Source: Myxococcota bacterium
GTDB taxonomy: Bacteria; Myxococcota; B64-G9
Direction of reading: 5' to 3'
Length of the DNA: 64,000 nucleotides
Assembly: GCA_022710975.1 (NCBI GenBank)
Contig: JAKLGA010000021.1
Span: 25,556-89,555, forward strand
In this document: in pieces, positions 24,857-32,686 of the stretch
How positions within the stretch are numbered: position 1 is the stretch's first letter
Layout of the letters: each line of letters opens with the position of its first letter
Position numbers and translations under genes: made by a program
Notes under the pieces: generated by a model
The model's input: only the letters and a program-made list of their open reading frames with translations
Told to the model about the DNA's origin: nothing
Databases searched by the model: none

Positions 24857-26032
24857 ATGCTGACGAACCATGCTTCGACGAGTGTTCTCGTGTTCTCGGT
24901 GCTCGCGCTGGGCCTGATCGCGGGGGCCTGCGGCAGCGGCTCGGAGCCCTTCCAGACCGAACCCGCCATCCGCGCCAGCGATCAGCAGCTCACCGCGGCC
25001 AACGAGGTCCTGGTGGCCAGCGCCAGCTCGGACGGCCCGGGCTGGGCGACCATCCACGCTGACGAGGCCGGCGCGCCCGGCGCGGTGCTCGGCTTCACCG
25101 CCGTGCCGGACGGCCAGAGCAGCCAGGTCGCGGTCACCCTCGAGCGCGACGCCACGGACGGCGAGACGCTGTGGGCCATGCTGCACCTGGACGCCGGGAC
25201 CCTGGGGACCTACGAGTTCCCGGGCGCCGACGTGCCCGTCACCGACGCGCAGGGCGCCATGGTCATGGAGTCCTTCAGCGTGACCCTGGCCCCGCCCCCT
25301 GAGCCCGCCATCGCGGCGGCGGCCCAGACGCTCGACGACCTGTCCACCGTGGTGCTCGTGCAGAGCGCCACCTCGGTTGGCCTCGGCTGGGTCACCATCC
25401 ACGAAGACGACGCAGGCAGCCCGGGCCTGGTCCTGGGCCACGCCCACCTCGACGCCGGCACCACCGCCTCCGTCGCCGTGGTCCTCGATCGGCCGGCGGT
25501 GAACGGGGAGACCCTGCACGCCATGCTGCACCTGGACGAGGGCACCCCTCGGGCTTACGAGTTCCCGGGCGTTGACGTCCCGGCCACCGACGGGCAAGGG
25601 GGTGTGGTCATGGCGCCCTTCCTGGTGACCGTGCCCGTGGCCACCCCGGCCGTGCGGCTCACCCTCGGCGCCAGCGGGACCACCGACTACCGGGTGGTGA
25701 GCGCGGAGCCGACCGACCTGGCCGGTGGGCTGGGCGTGGGCCTCATGGATCCCGCCCTGAGCTTGCGTGCGGGCTGGCGCTACGAGGTGGTGAACCAGGC
25801 CGCGGGCAGCCACCCCTTCGAGCTGGTGACCCGGGGGGCGATCGCCGCCCAGGACACGGTGCTCCTGTCGGCGTCAGCCAGCGGCAGCCTGGAGGGCGAC
25901 GCCGCGGTCCACTGGACCGAGGTCGGCGGTACCCTGGGCTTCACCCTGGCCGGCGGCCTGAGCGCGGCGCTGGACGGTTACCGCTGCGCATTCCACCCGG
26001 CCAGCATGCGGGGGACCATGGCCGTGGAGTGA
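24857..26032 (+). CDS. Lipoprotein with two DUF7282-type domains and a cupredoxin-like domain
   Basis: This is a 391-residue lipoprotein (lipobox LIAGAC). Two homologous domains of about 115 residues follow, each with VLVASASS/VLVQSATS, GWATIHADEAGAPG or GWVTIHEDDAGSPG, AMLHLD and YEFPG-x-D-x-P-x-TD: the pattern of DUF7282. The C-terminal 130 residues look like a cupredoxin fold with plausible type 1 copper ligands: His in GSHPFEL, then Cys, His and Met in YRCAFHPASMRG. This would let it carry electrons or bind copper outside the inner membrane. GAGGAGG precedes ATG 24857. The gene has no partner; a hairpin and a copy of the dispersed repeat follow its stop. Confidence 0.87.
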   Translation: MLTNHASTSVLVFSVLALGLIAGACGSGSEPFQTEPAIRASDQQLTAANEVLVASASSDGPGWATIHADEAGAPGAVLGFTAVPDGQSSQVAVTLERDATDGETLWAMLHLDAGTLGTYEFPGADVPVTDAQGAMVMESFSVTLAPPPEPAIAAAAQTLDDLSTVVLVQSATSVGLGWVTIHEDDAGSPGLVLGHAHLDAGTTASVAVVLDRPAVNGETLHAMLHLDEGTPRAYEFPGVDVPATDGQGGVVMAPFLVTVPVATPAVRLTLGASGTTDYRVVSAEPTDLAGGLGVGLMDPALSLRAGWRYEVVNQAAGSHPFELVTRGAIAAQDTVLLSASASGSLEGDAAVHWTEVGGTLGFTLAGGLSAALDGYRCAFHPASMRGTMAVE

Positions 26033-26046
26033 GCGCAGCCCCGCTC

Positions 26047-26065
26047 GCGGGTGCCATCCACCCGC
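26047..26065 (+). terminator. Hairpin after the DUF7282/cupredoxin gene
   Basis: GCGGGTG-CCATC-CACCCGC forms a 7-bp stem 15 bp after the stop codon. It is the counterpart of the hairpin after the CHAP amidase gene and is likewise followed by the long-hairpin repeat. Confidence 0.5.
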
Positions 26066-26085
26066 AGCGAAGGAACATCTCGATC

Positions 26086-26178
26086 CGCTGCTCCGTGGGT
26101 CTCCTCCGGCTCGGGCGGTTGAGGAAAAACCGCCCGTCGCCCGAGGAGACCCACTGCGCTTGGTCTCCCCTCCGGGCT
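26086..26178. repeat. Dispersed long-hairpin repeat, copy 3
   Basis: This unit matches copy 2 at 22128 over nearly the whole length (CTCCGTGGGTCTCCTCCGGC, GAGGAAAAACCGCCC, GAGGAGACCCAC), with one change in the right arm. It lies in the spacer between the cupredoxin gene and the convergent hypothetical gene at 26250. Confidence 0.85.
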
Positions 26179-26249
26179 GGCTCACCAGCCCCATCGTGAG
26201 AACCAACAGCGCCTGTGTCGATTCTCAGGCTGTCATCGAGGGGAATGAA

Positions 26250-26936
26250 TCAGGTCGATTTCTTGGTGCGATCCGGACCCTTCGCCGCCGGTTTCCGGCC
26301 ATTTTTTGCCGGTTGGCGCCTGGGTTCGGGCCTGGGGGAGGCGCTACCCTGGGTGGCCTGGGCGGGATCGGCGAACATGGCCTCGAGCTCCGCGGCCACG
26401 TCCTCGGGGCTCTGGCGGCGGACGAACGCGATCTCGTCGGCGAGGACGGCCTGGGCCAGGGCGCACAGCGCGGTGAGCTCCCCGGATAACTTCTGGTTCC
26501 TGGCCGCGTCCTCGCACATGCGGCGCACGTCTCGGTAGGCGCGCGCCAGGTCGAGGAAAGTGCCGCGCTCCCGCACCATGGCCGTCAGCACCGAGGACAA
26601 CCGGTGGCGCGGAAGTTGCCGCAGGATGTCGCTGGGCTCCGCCGCGATCTCGGGCAGCCGCGCGAGCTCCTCGGGGCTGGCGACCGGGCGCTGGCAGCGC
26701 GCGGAGAGGTGCTCGGGCACCATCACCCTCGCGCGATTGCGCCGGACGGTGAAGGTGATCATGGCCTGCCTCACGGTTCCGATCTGGAGCACCTCACGGC
26801 ACTTCTCCGCCAACCCGAAGGGGGCGGTGTCCGACGGAACCTGCAGCGCGCCCCCGTGGAGGACGGGCCGGAAGAAGGCCCACCCGATCGGACCCTGCGC
26901 GCTACCGATGTCGCCGTCCACGTCCCGTGTCTTCAT
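26250..26936 (-). CDS. Hypothetical cytoplasmic protein with basic tail
   Basis: This is a 228-residue protein with no signal peptide or membrane helix. The body is mostly helical, with a central VRQAMITFTVRRNRARVMVP strand region, and the last 35 residues form a Pro/Lys/Arg-rich basic tail (RQPAKNGRKPAAKGPDRTKK), as in proteins that bind nucleic acid. GAGGAGAACC precedes ATG 26936. Codon use is host-like. I do not recognise the family. It is convergent with the cupredoxin gene and lies 134 bp from the lamin-tail lipoprotein gene. Confidence 0.78.
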   Translation of the reverse strand: MKTRDVDGDIGSAQGPIGWAFFRPVLHGGALQVPSDTAPFGLAEKCREVLQIGTVRQAMITFTVRRNRARVMVPEHLSARCQRPVASPEELARLPEIAAEPSDILRQLPRHRLSSVLTAMVRERGTFLDLARAYRDVRRMCEDAARNQKLSGELTALCALAQAVLADEIAFVRRQSPEDVAAELEAMFADPAQATQGSASPRPEPRRQPAKNGRKPAAKGPDRTKKST

Positions 26937-27070
26937 GGTTCTCCTCGCTCGCGCCTCATGGCGTCGCTGTTCCCTTAGCATACGGATGGGCGGGAAGCCT
27001 TCCTCCGCGCCCGCTCGGCGAGCTGCTCCCGCACGTGGCGCTCGATCAGGCGCTGGGCCTGCGGGCCATC

Positions 27071-27898
27071 CTAGAACGGGTTCCCGTCGAGCCGGGTCCC
27101 GGGGCTGAAGGCCGCGCCGTTCGCGCCGGCCGCGGCGTCGTGCGGGCCGAAGTCGCCGGTCAGATCGGGCGCGCGGGTGAGCGAGGCGTCGGCGGCCGCC
27201 TGGAGCGGGCACCCGGCCGCGGGGCTGCCGTAGCAGAAGCGGTCCACCACGCCCCCCGCGGCGTCCAGCAGCCAGACCGCGTCCGCGGGCACGGACAGGT
27301 GCAGCCCGAAGCTCAGGCCGGGCGGGTCGGCCGCGTTGGCGCTGTGGAACTCGGCCGTGGCCGTGGCCGCCGGGGCGTCGCCGCCGCCGAACACCACCAG
27401 GGCGTGGCCCGCGGGCAGGACGGCGCCGGCCGGGAAGGTGTGCCGCGGGCTGCCGTCGGAGAGGTCCTCCTCGATCAGGGTGAAGCCGTCGAGCGCCAGG
27501 TCCGCGCCCTGGACGTTGACCAGCTCCACGAACTGGTCCTCGAAGGGCTGGCTGGTGTCGCCGTCGCCGTTGGGATCCCCCTCGGCGGTGCCGTCGGTCA
27601 GCACCTCGTTGAAGAGGATCTGGCCGTAGAGGGGGCTCTTCGGCCGGCCGCCGATCGTGTCCTGGTCGCCCCCGTCCTCGCCGTCGGCGGCGTCCTGCCC
27701 GTCCTCCGCGTCCGGTTCGTCCCCGTCCTCGCCCCCGTCGGCGCCGGGATCCGCGCCCGGGTCCTGGCCCGGGTCCGCGCCGTCCTCCTCGCCGTCCTCC
27801 ACCCAGCCGTCGTCCCCCGGGCCCGAGGAGCCGGAGTCGCAGCCCGGCCCTGCCAGGGCGAGGGCCAGGGCGCCCGCCAGCGTCCAGGCGGCCCTCAT
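27071..27898 (-). CDS. Lipoprotein with a lamin-tail domain
   Basis: This is a 275-residue lipoprotein (Cys in LAGPGC) with an unusually long acidic linker (about 22-75, Asp/Gly/Glu repeats) and then one lamin-tail (LTD) domain: GQILFNEVLTDG, DQFVELVNVQGADLALDGFTL, HTFPAGAVLPAGHALVVFGG. LTD is an Ig-like fold often found in bacterial surface proteins and nucleases. Its ATG overlaps the TGA of the upstream gene by four bases (ATGA), so both are made together; that gene encodes four more LTDs. The role is probably surface structure or adhesion; this is inferred. Confidence 0.88.
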   Translation of the reverse strand: MRAAWTLAGALALALAGPGCDSGSSGPGDDGWVEDGEEDGADPGQDPGADPGADGGEDGDEPDAEDGQDAADGEDGGDQDTIGGRPKSPLYGQILFNEVLTDGTAEGDPNGDGDTSQPFEDQFVELVNVQGADLALDGFTLIEEDLSDGSPRHTFPAGAVLPAGHALVVFGGGDAPAATATAEFHSANAADPPGLSFGLHLSVPADAVWLLDAAGGVVDRFCYGSPAAGCPLQAAADASLTRAPDLTGDFGPHDAAAGANGAAFSPGTRLDGNPF

Positions 27899-30800
27899 GG
27901 CAGCGGGACCTCCACCGTGAACGGGGCCAGGATCCCGTCGGGCGGCAGCGCCCAGTAGAGCTCCGGGTCCCCGCCGAACCAGTCGAGCGTGTTCAGCTCC
28001 GGCCCCGAGGTCTGGGCGTAGTAGAAGCCCTGGGAGGAGGCCGGCACCTGGACGCTCGTCAGCGGCTCGACCCGCACGCTCGCGCCGGTGCAGCCGTTGC
28101 CCTGGATGCCGCCGCAATCGTCGTCCGGACCCGCGCGCTCGGTGAACACGACCGCGAAGTCGGGGTAGGGGTTGGTGAAGGCGAACGCCCGCGCCGCGGG
28201 GAAGTTGTCCCGGTAGGTGTAGCCGCCGGCGCCGCCCGGGCAGACGATGTTCAGCTCGCAGGTCGGGCTGTGCCACTCCGGCCAGCCGATGGCCTGGTAC
28301 CAGTAGATGCCGCCCTCGTCGGCGTAGCGGTCGACCCAGAAGGAGGTGAAGGTGGTCACCTCGCCGGCGCCCGGGCAGGAGCCGGCCCCGGGCGAGGAGC
28401 CGCAGGGGGTGGCCGCCCAGTTGGCGGCTTCGTTCGGCGCGGCCAGGCTGACGCGGTAGAGCGACACGCCGTCGCCCGGGTCCGAGGGGTGGCGGAACTC
28501 GTCCAGCAGGGTGATCCCGTCCACGTCGTAGAGCGCCACCCAGTGGGTGGTGGCCAGCCCGCTCGCGCCGAGGCTCGCGTCGTCGACGGTGACCCGCACC
28601 GTCCCCGCGGGGAAGGTGAACCGGCCGTCGTAGTCGGCATCGAGGACCACCGCGAACCCGCCCGGCGGCAGGCTGGTCGCGCCGGCCTGGAAGGCCACGA
28701 GCTGATCGCGGGTGAGGGAACCCTCGGGGCCCACCCCCAGCCACATGCCCGCGAGGTCCACCGTGGCGTTCCCGAGGTTGACCAGCTCGACGAACTCGCC
28801 GGCGCCGCCGGTCTCGACGTCGGTCTGGTTGGAGAGGATCTCGGTGAAGGCGAGGCGCTTGGGCAGGCCGGCGGGCGCGGCCGCGCAGTTGTCGGCGCCC
28901 GGCGACGAGCCGCCCGGGCAGGTGGACGCGGTCCAGTTCGCGGGCGAGTCGAAGGCGCGCACGTCGATGCGCTCGGCCGACACGCCGTTGCCCGGGTCGA
29001 AGGGCGAGCGGAAGGAGTCGATCACCACGACCCCGTTGGCCTCCAGCAGCCGGATCGGGTCCGTCGTGCCGAGGCCGCTGCCCAGGGTGGTGTCCTGGGT
29101 CGAGAGCAGCACGGTCGCGGGCGGCAGGCTGTAGTCCCCGGCGTACTCGGCGTCGAGGATCAGGGCGTAGCCGCCGGCGGGGATCAGCGTCGCGCCGCCC
29201 TGGTAGGCGCCGATCACGTCGGTGGCGTCGCCGTCGGTGAGCAGCAGGCCCGCCGCGTCCACCGGGTCGATGCCGCGGTTGTACAGCTCGAGGAACTCGC
29301 CGGTGTCCTCGCCCCTGGGGTTGGCCATCACCTCGGTGATCACCAGCGGCTTGCGCGGCCCGGCGCTGGCCGAGGACACGCAGTTGAGCCCGCCCGGGGA
29401 GGAGCCGGTCCCGCAGGAGGACTGCGCCCAGTTGCCGACCTGATCCCCGGCAGACAGGGAGATCTTCTCGATCGAGAAGCCGTTCTGCGCCGACAGCGGC
29501 TGGGCGCAGGTGTCGATCACCTCGCCGAGCGGGGAGAGCAGGGCGATCGGGTCGCTCACCGCCAGGCCGTTGCCGAGCGCGGTCGGGGCCACCGTCAGCA
29601 GCACGGCGGCCGGATCGATCTGGAAGAGCTGCGCGTCGGGCCACTCGGGATCGAGCACCACCGCGTAGCCCCGGGCCGGGATGACCGCGCCGCCCCCGCG
29701 CCAGGGCAGGAGCGCGTCGGTGGCGTCGCCGTCCGACAGCTGCATGCCGGTGGTGTCGATCGGGGCGTCCGTCCCGTTGTACAGCTCGATGAACTCGCCG
29801 CTCGACTCGTCCAGGGGGTTGGACATGATCTCGGACAGGATCAGGCCGTCCGCCAGGGTGACCGGGGCGCAGTTGGGGCGCCCGGCCGACTGCGTGCACG
29901 GGGAGGCCCGCCAGTTCGTCTCCGCGTCGGGGCGCTGGAGGTCCACCCGCTCGGCGCTCACCCCGTTGCCCGGGTCGAAGGGGTGCTCGAAGGTCGAGAG
30001 CGCCGTGACCCCGTCGGCGTCGTAGAGGGTGAGCTGGTCGTTGGTGGACAGGCCGTTGCCCAGGGTCGAGTTCTGCGGCGCGACGATCACGGTGCCCGCC
30101 GGGATGCCGTAGCCGTCCAGGTACTCGGGATCGAGCACGACCGCGTAGGCCGCGGGCGGGACGATCGTGGCCCCGCCCTGGAAGGCCCCGAGCGTGTCCC
30201 GCGCGTCGCCGTCGGAGAGCACCAGCCCGGCCAGCTCGATGGGGTCCGCGGAGGCGTTGTAGATCTCGACGAACTCGCCGCGGTCCTCGTCGACCGGGTT
30301 GGCCAGCACCTCGGAGATCACCAGCCGCCGATCGGCCGGGGCCGCGCGCTGCTCGTAGGCGCCGAGGTCGACCGCCGCCCCCTGGGGCCGGGAGACGCCG
30401 TCGAAGTCGACCTCGGTGCCGTCGTGGTCCGAGCCCGTGTCCATCGCCGGCGAGCCCGGGCGCAGGTGGAAGTCGTCGTTGCCGAGGTCGACGAACAGCG
30501 GGTCCGCCGAGAGGTCGCCGGGGTCGGCCACCGCCTGGCCGGCGTAGTCGACGGTGTTGCCCCAGACCAGGTTGTGGGTGAGGTTCGGGTTGGCGATCTC
30601 GAGCAGGTTCCAGCCGCCGTGGTTGGAGACCACGATGTTGTTGTGGGCGTGGTCGATGTTGCTCCCGGTGGTCACCAGGGCCGCGCCGCCCTCGGCGATC
30701 GGCTCCGCGAAGCCGTTGCCGACGAAGGTGTTCTGGGAGACGTTCAGCCCGCAGCCGTTGAGCACGATGCCAGCCTTCTGGTTGTAGAGCACCAGGTTGT

Positions 30801-31338
30801 CGGTGAGCTGGCCCCCGGAGTCGCCGAGCACCATGCCGCGCTGGTTCCGCTTGAGGAGGTTGCGGGTCAGCACGTTCTGCGGGCACTCGGCCAGCGCGAT
30901 CCCGGTGCCGAAGCCGTCGATCTGGTTCTCGGTGAGGGTGACGCCGGGGCGGCCGGTGCAGTCCTTGGCGATGCCGCCGGCGTTCACCGACAGGGTCGTG
31001 CCCTCCCGGGTCACCCGGAACCCGGTGATCACGTGGTGGTCGCCGGACTCGAGCATGATCCGGCCGTGCAGCACCGTCCGGTCCATGCCCGCGCCCATCA
31101 GGATCAGCCCGGGCTGGACCAGGACGCTCTCGAAGTACTCGCCCGCGGCCACCTCCACGATGTCGTCCATGGCGGCCGCGTCCAGGGCCTCCTGGATGGT
31201 GGCGAAGTCCCCGGGCACGTGGATGGTCAGGGCCTCCTGGCGGCTGCCGAGGGAGCCGCCGGGCTGGCAGCCGGCCAGGGCCACCAGGCCGAGCGCGGCC
31301 AGCAGGCCGCGTCGCCGCGTCGCGGGCGGGTTGCGCAT
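27895..31338 (-). CDS. Large lipoprotein: beta-helix plus four lamin-tail domains
   Basis: This is an 1147-residue lipoprotein (lipobox ALAGC). Residues about 35-330 form a right-handed beta-helix (FATIQEALDAAAMDDIVEV, ENQIDGFGTGIALAECPQN, NLVLYNQKAGIVLNGC). Four LTD repeats follow, each opening with a version of LVISEVLANPVDEDRGEFVE and a LSDGDA-x-D loop, separated by short Cys pairs (SPC...PNC). The last 200 residues are a Cys-containing beta domain that I do not recognise. The start is ATG 31338 with AGGAGG upstream. The downstream LTD gene is coupled. Such arrays are typical of secreted myxobacterial surface proteins; no enzyme motif is visible. Confidence 0.9.
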   Translation of the reverse strand: MRNPPATRRRGLLAALGLVALAGCQPGGSLGSRQEALTIHVPGDFATIQEALDAAAMDDIVEVAAGEYFESVLVQPGLILMGAGMDRTVLHGRIMLESGDHHVITGFRVTREGTTLSVNAGGIAKDCTGRPGVTLTENQIDGFGTGIALAECPQNVLTRNLLKRNQRGMVLGDSGGQLTDNLVLYNQKAGIVLNGCGLNVSQNTFVGNGFAEPIAEGGAALVTTGSNIDHAHNNIVVSNHGGWNLLEIANPNLTHNLVWGNTVDYAGQAVADPGDLSADPLFVDLGNDDFHLRPGSPAMDTGSDHDGTEVDFDGVSRPQGAAVDLGAYEQRAAPADRRLVISEVLANPVDEDRGEFVEIYNASADPIELAGLVLSDGDARDTLGAFQGGATIVPPAAYAVVLDPEYLDGYGIPAGTVIVAPQNSTLGNGLSTNDQLTLYDADGVTALSTFEHPFDPGNGVSAERVDLQRPDAETNWRASPCTQSAGRPNCAPVTLADGLILSEIMSNPLDESSGEFIELYNGTDAPIDTTGMQLSDGDATDALLPWRGGGAVIPARGYAVVLDPEWPDAQLFQIDPAAVLLTVAPTALGNGLAVSDPIALLSPLGEVIDTCAQPLSAQNGFSIEKISLSAGDQVGNWAQSSCGTGSSPGGLNCVSSASAGPRKPLVITEVMANPRGEDTGEFLELYNRGIDPVDAAGLLLTDGDATDVIGAYQGGATLIPAGGYALILDAEYAGDYSLPPATVLLSTQDTTLGSGLGTTDPIRLLEANGVVVIDSFRSPFDPGNGVSAERIDVRAFDSPANWTASTCPGGSSPGADNCAAAPAGLPKRLAFTEILSNQTDVETGGAGEFVELVNLGNATVDLAGMWLGVGPEGSLTRDQLVAFQAGATSLPPGGFAVVLDADYDGRFTFPAGTVRVTVDDASLGASGLATTHWVALYDVDGITLLDEFRHPSDPGDGVSLYRVSLAAPNEAANWAATPCGSSPGAGSCPGAGEVTTFTSFWVDRYADEGGIYWYQAIGWPEWHSPTCELNIVCPGGAGGYTYRDNFPAARAFAFTNPYPDFAVVFTERAGPDDDCGGIQGNGCTGASVRVEPLTSVQVPASSQGFYYAQTSGPELNTLDWFGGDPELYWALPPDGILAPFTVEVPLP

Positions 31339-31386
31339 GGGTTCCTCCTGTGCGGGTCCCAGCATCTCACGCGGGCCGGCTGCGGA

Positions 31387-32091
31387 TCAACGGCGTCCCG
31401 GCACCCTCAGCAGGGCGAGCCCCATCACCGCGGCCGCCAGCCCGAACATCCAGGCCCCGGCGTGGAGCCCCGCGCCGAGCTGCAGGGCGATCGTCCCGAG
31501 CCCGCAAGTGGCCAGGCCGAGCGCCCCGCCCGCCAGCCGGGCGAGCCCGGACCAGCCCCGGGCCTGGAGCAGGAGCGTCAGCCCCAGCCCCAGCAGCCCG
31601 AGCAGGGCCGCGGCCCCGTGGAGCACCCACAGCGACAGCGCGAGCTGCGGGGCCTCGCTGGGCATGGCCTGGTAGCCCACCTGGAAGAGCGCCACGCCGA
31701 CGCCGAGCAGCGCGACGAAGGCGATCCGGGAGAACGCCAGGCCGACCGCGCGCTCCGCGTCCTCCGGGGGCTGCGTGTCCACCTGGGAGACGGCGGGAGG
31801 CGCGGAGGACAGGGCCGGCGGGGCCGAGGCAGGGGAGGGCGGGGCCGAGGACGGGGCGGGTGCGTCCGGCGCGGCCACGGCCTCGCCCGCGGGTCCCGGC
31901 GCGTCGTCGGCCTCGATGGCCTCGTCGTTCGGACACACCTCGAGGCAGGCCGGCGTGTCGAGCTCGGCGCAGCCGTCGCAGCGCGAGGGGTCGATGGTGA
32001 AGACGTCGTCCCGCTCGGAGATGGCCTCGCGCGGACACTCCTCCACGCACGCCCCGCAGCTCACGCACTCGTCCGTGATGCGCATGCCCAC
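31387..32091 (-). CDS. 2[4Fe-4S] ferredoxin domain fused to a membrane domain
   Basis: This is a 234-residue protein. The N-terminal 60 residues are a bacterial-type ferredoxin: CVSCGACVEECP ligates cluster I and CDGCAELDTPACLEVCP cluster II, with the longer spacer typical of YfhL/alvinellid-type ferredoxins. An Ala/Pro linker (about 65-115) leads to four hydrophobic helices (FVALLGVGVALFQVGY and others). It is probably an inner-membrane electron carrier with its clusters on the cytoplasmic face. I prefer GTG 32091, nine bases after GGAGGA, to the ATG six bases later; both keep the ferredoxin intact. It stands alone, so its redox partner is unknown. Confidence 0.88.
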   Translation of the reverse strand: MGMRITDECVSCGACVEECPREAISERDDVFTIDPSRCDGCAELDTPACLEVCPNDEAIEADDAPGPAGEAVAAPDAPAPSSAPPSPASAPPALSSAPPAVSQVDTQPPEDAERAVGLAFSRIAFVALLGVGVALFQVGYQAMPSEAPQLALSLWVLHGAAALLGLLGLGLTLLLQARGWSGLARLAGGALGLATCGLGTIALQLGAGLHAGAWMFGLAAAVMGLALLRVPGRR

Positions 32092-32572
32092 GCTCGCGCT
32101 TCCTCCGGCAGGAAGTGTCACCCGCGCCCCGAGAGCAGGTCAACTCCAGGGAGAGGCAGGAAAGTAATCTTGGAGGGTGGCGTGGAGGAGTTGAGCTCGG
32201 GGCCTCCGGCGAGAGGCTGAGTCTGATGTGGCCGCCCTTCGTCCTTCGGCTGCTCGCTCGGCCGCACGCACTGATCCCGCATGACTGCTCGCCGCGGCGG
32301 CCACGCAGCCCTCACTCCCACATCCTGATTGCCGCTTCCTGGCCCACCCCACCCTTTGAGCATTCCTCCGACCCGGGCCCCTGGCGAAGTCGGGTGATCC
32401 CGCTGGACTGCGCGGGACTGCGCGGCGGGATGGGTTTGTTCCTGGTGGATCCGCGCCGTCAGGGACGGCTCGATCCCCGGTCGCTGAGGAGTTCCTTGGC
32501 TTGGAAGGCTTGCATCCGCTTCACCCTCGGTGGGATGTTCGGGCTCGAAGCCGAACTTCCAAGGGGTATGCC
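32092..32572. other. Gene-free stretch upstream of the symporter operon
   Basis: About 480 bp separate the divergent ferredoxin and symporter genes. Reading frames here lack host-like codon bias and similarity to anything I know. I see no tRNA, clear riboswitch fold or repeat. It probably holds promoters for both sides and a long leader for the symporter genes. Confidence 0.5.
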
Positions 32573-32686
32573 ATGAGCGGAGGCATCTCGATCTGGACCC
32601 ACCTCTTCCTGGTCGGCGTGCCCGCGGCCATCGTGGTCGCGGCCGTGCTGCACTTCGCGCTGAGGGGCAGGCGCCATGCCGGCTGA
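32573..32686 (+). CDS. Small membrane protein, likely symporter accessory subunit
   Basis: This is a 37-residue protein with one transmembrane helix (HLFLVGVPAAIVVAAVLHFA) and a basic end, RGRRHAG. Its stop overlaps the start of the sodium/solute symporter gene by 11 bases, so the two must be translated together. Such tiny single-helix proteins are known beside SSS-family transporters (for example symporter small accessory proteins), where they may aid assembly. The start ATG has only a weak ribosome site (AGGGGTATGCC). The call rests on length, helix and coupling; there is no direct evidence of function. Confidence 0.78.
   Translation: MSGGISIWTHLFLVGVPAAIVVAAVLHFALRGRRHAG

Noticed and set aside
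28270..32220. 1300-codon plus-strand frame opposite the lamin-tail genes
   Set aside because: Same reason: it is the antisense shadow of repeats in the real genes, which is also why it looks repetitive.
32115..32576. Gene in the spacer before the symporter genes
   Set aside because: Codon bias is unlike the host genes, there is no ribosome site, and its end overlaps the start of the small membrane protein gene.
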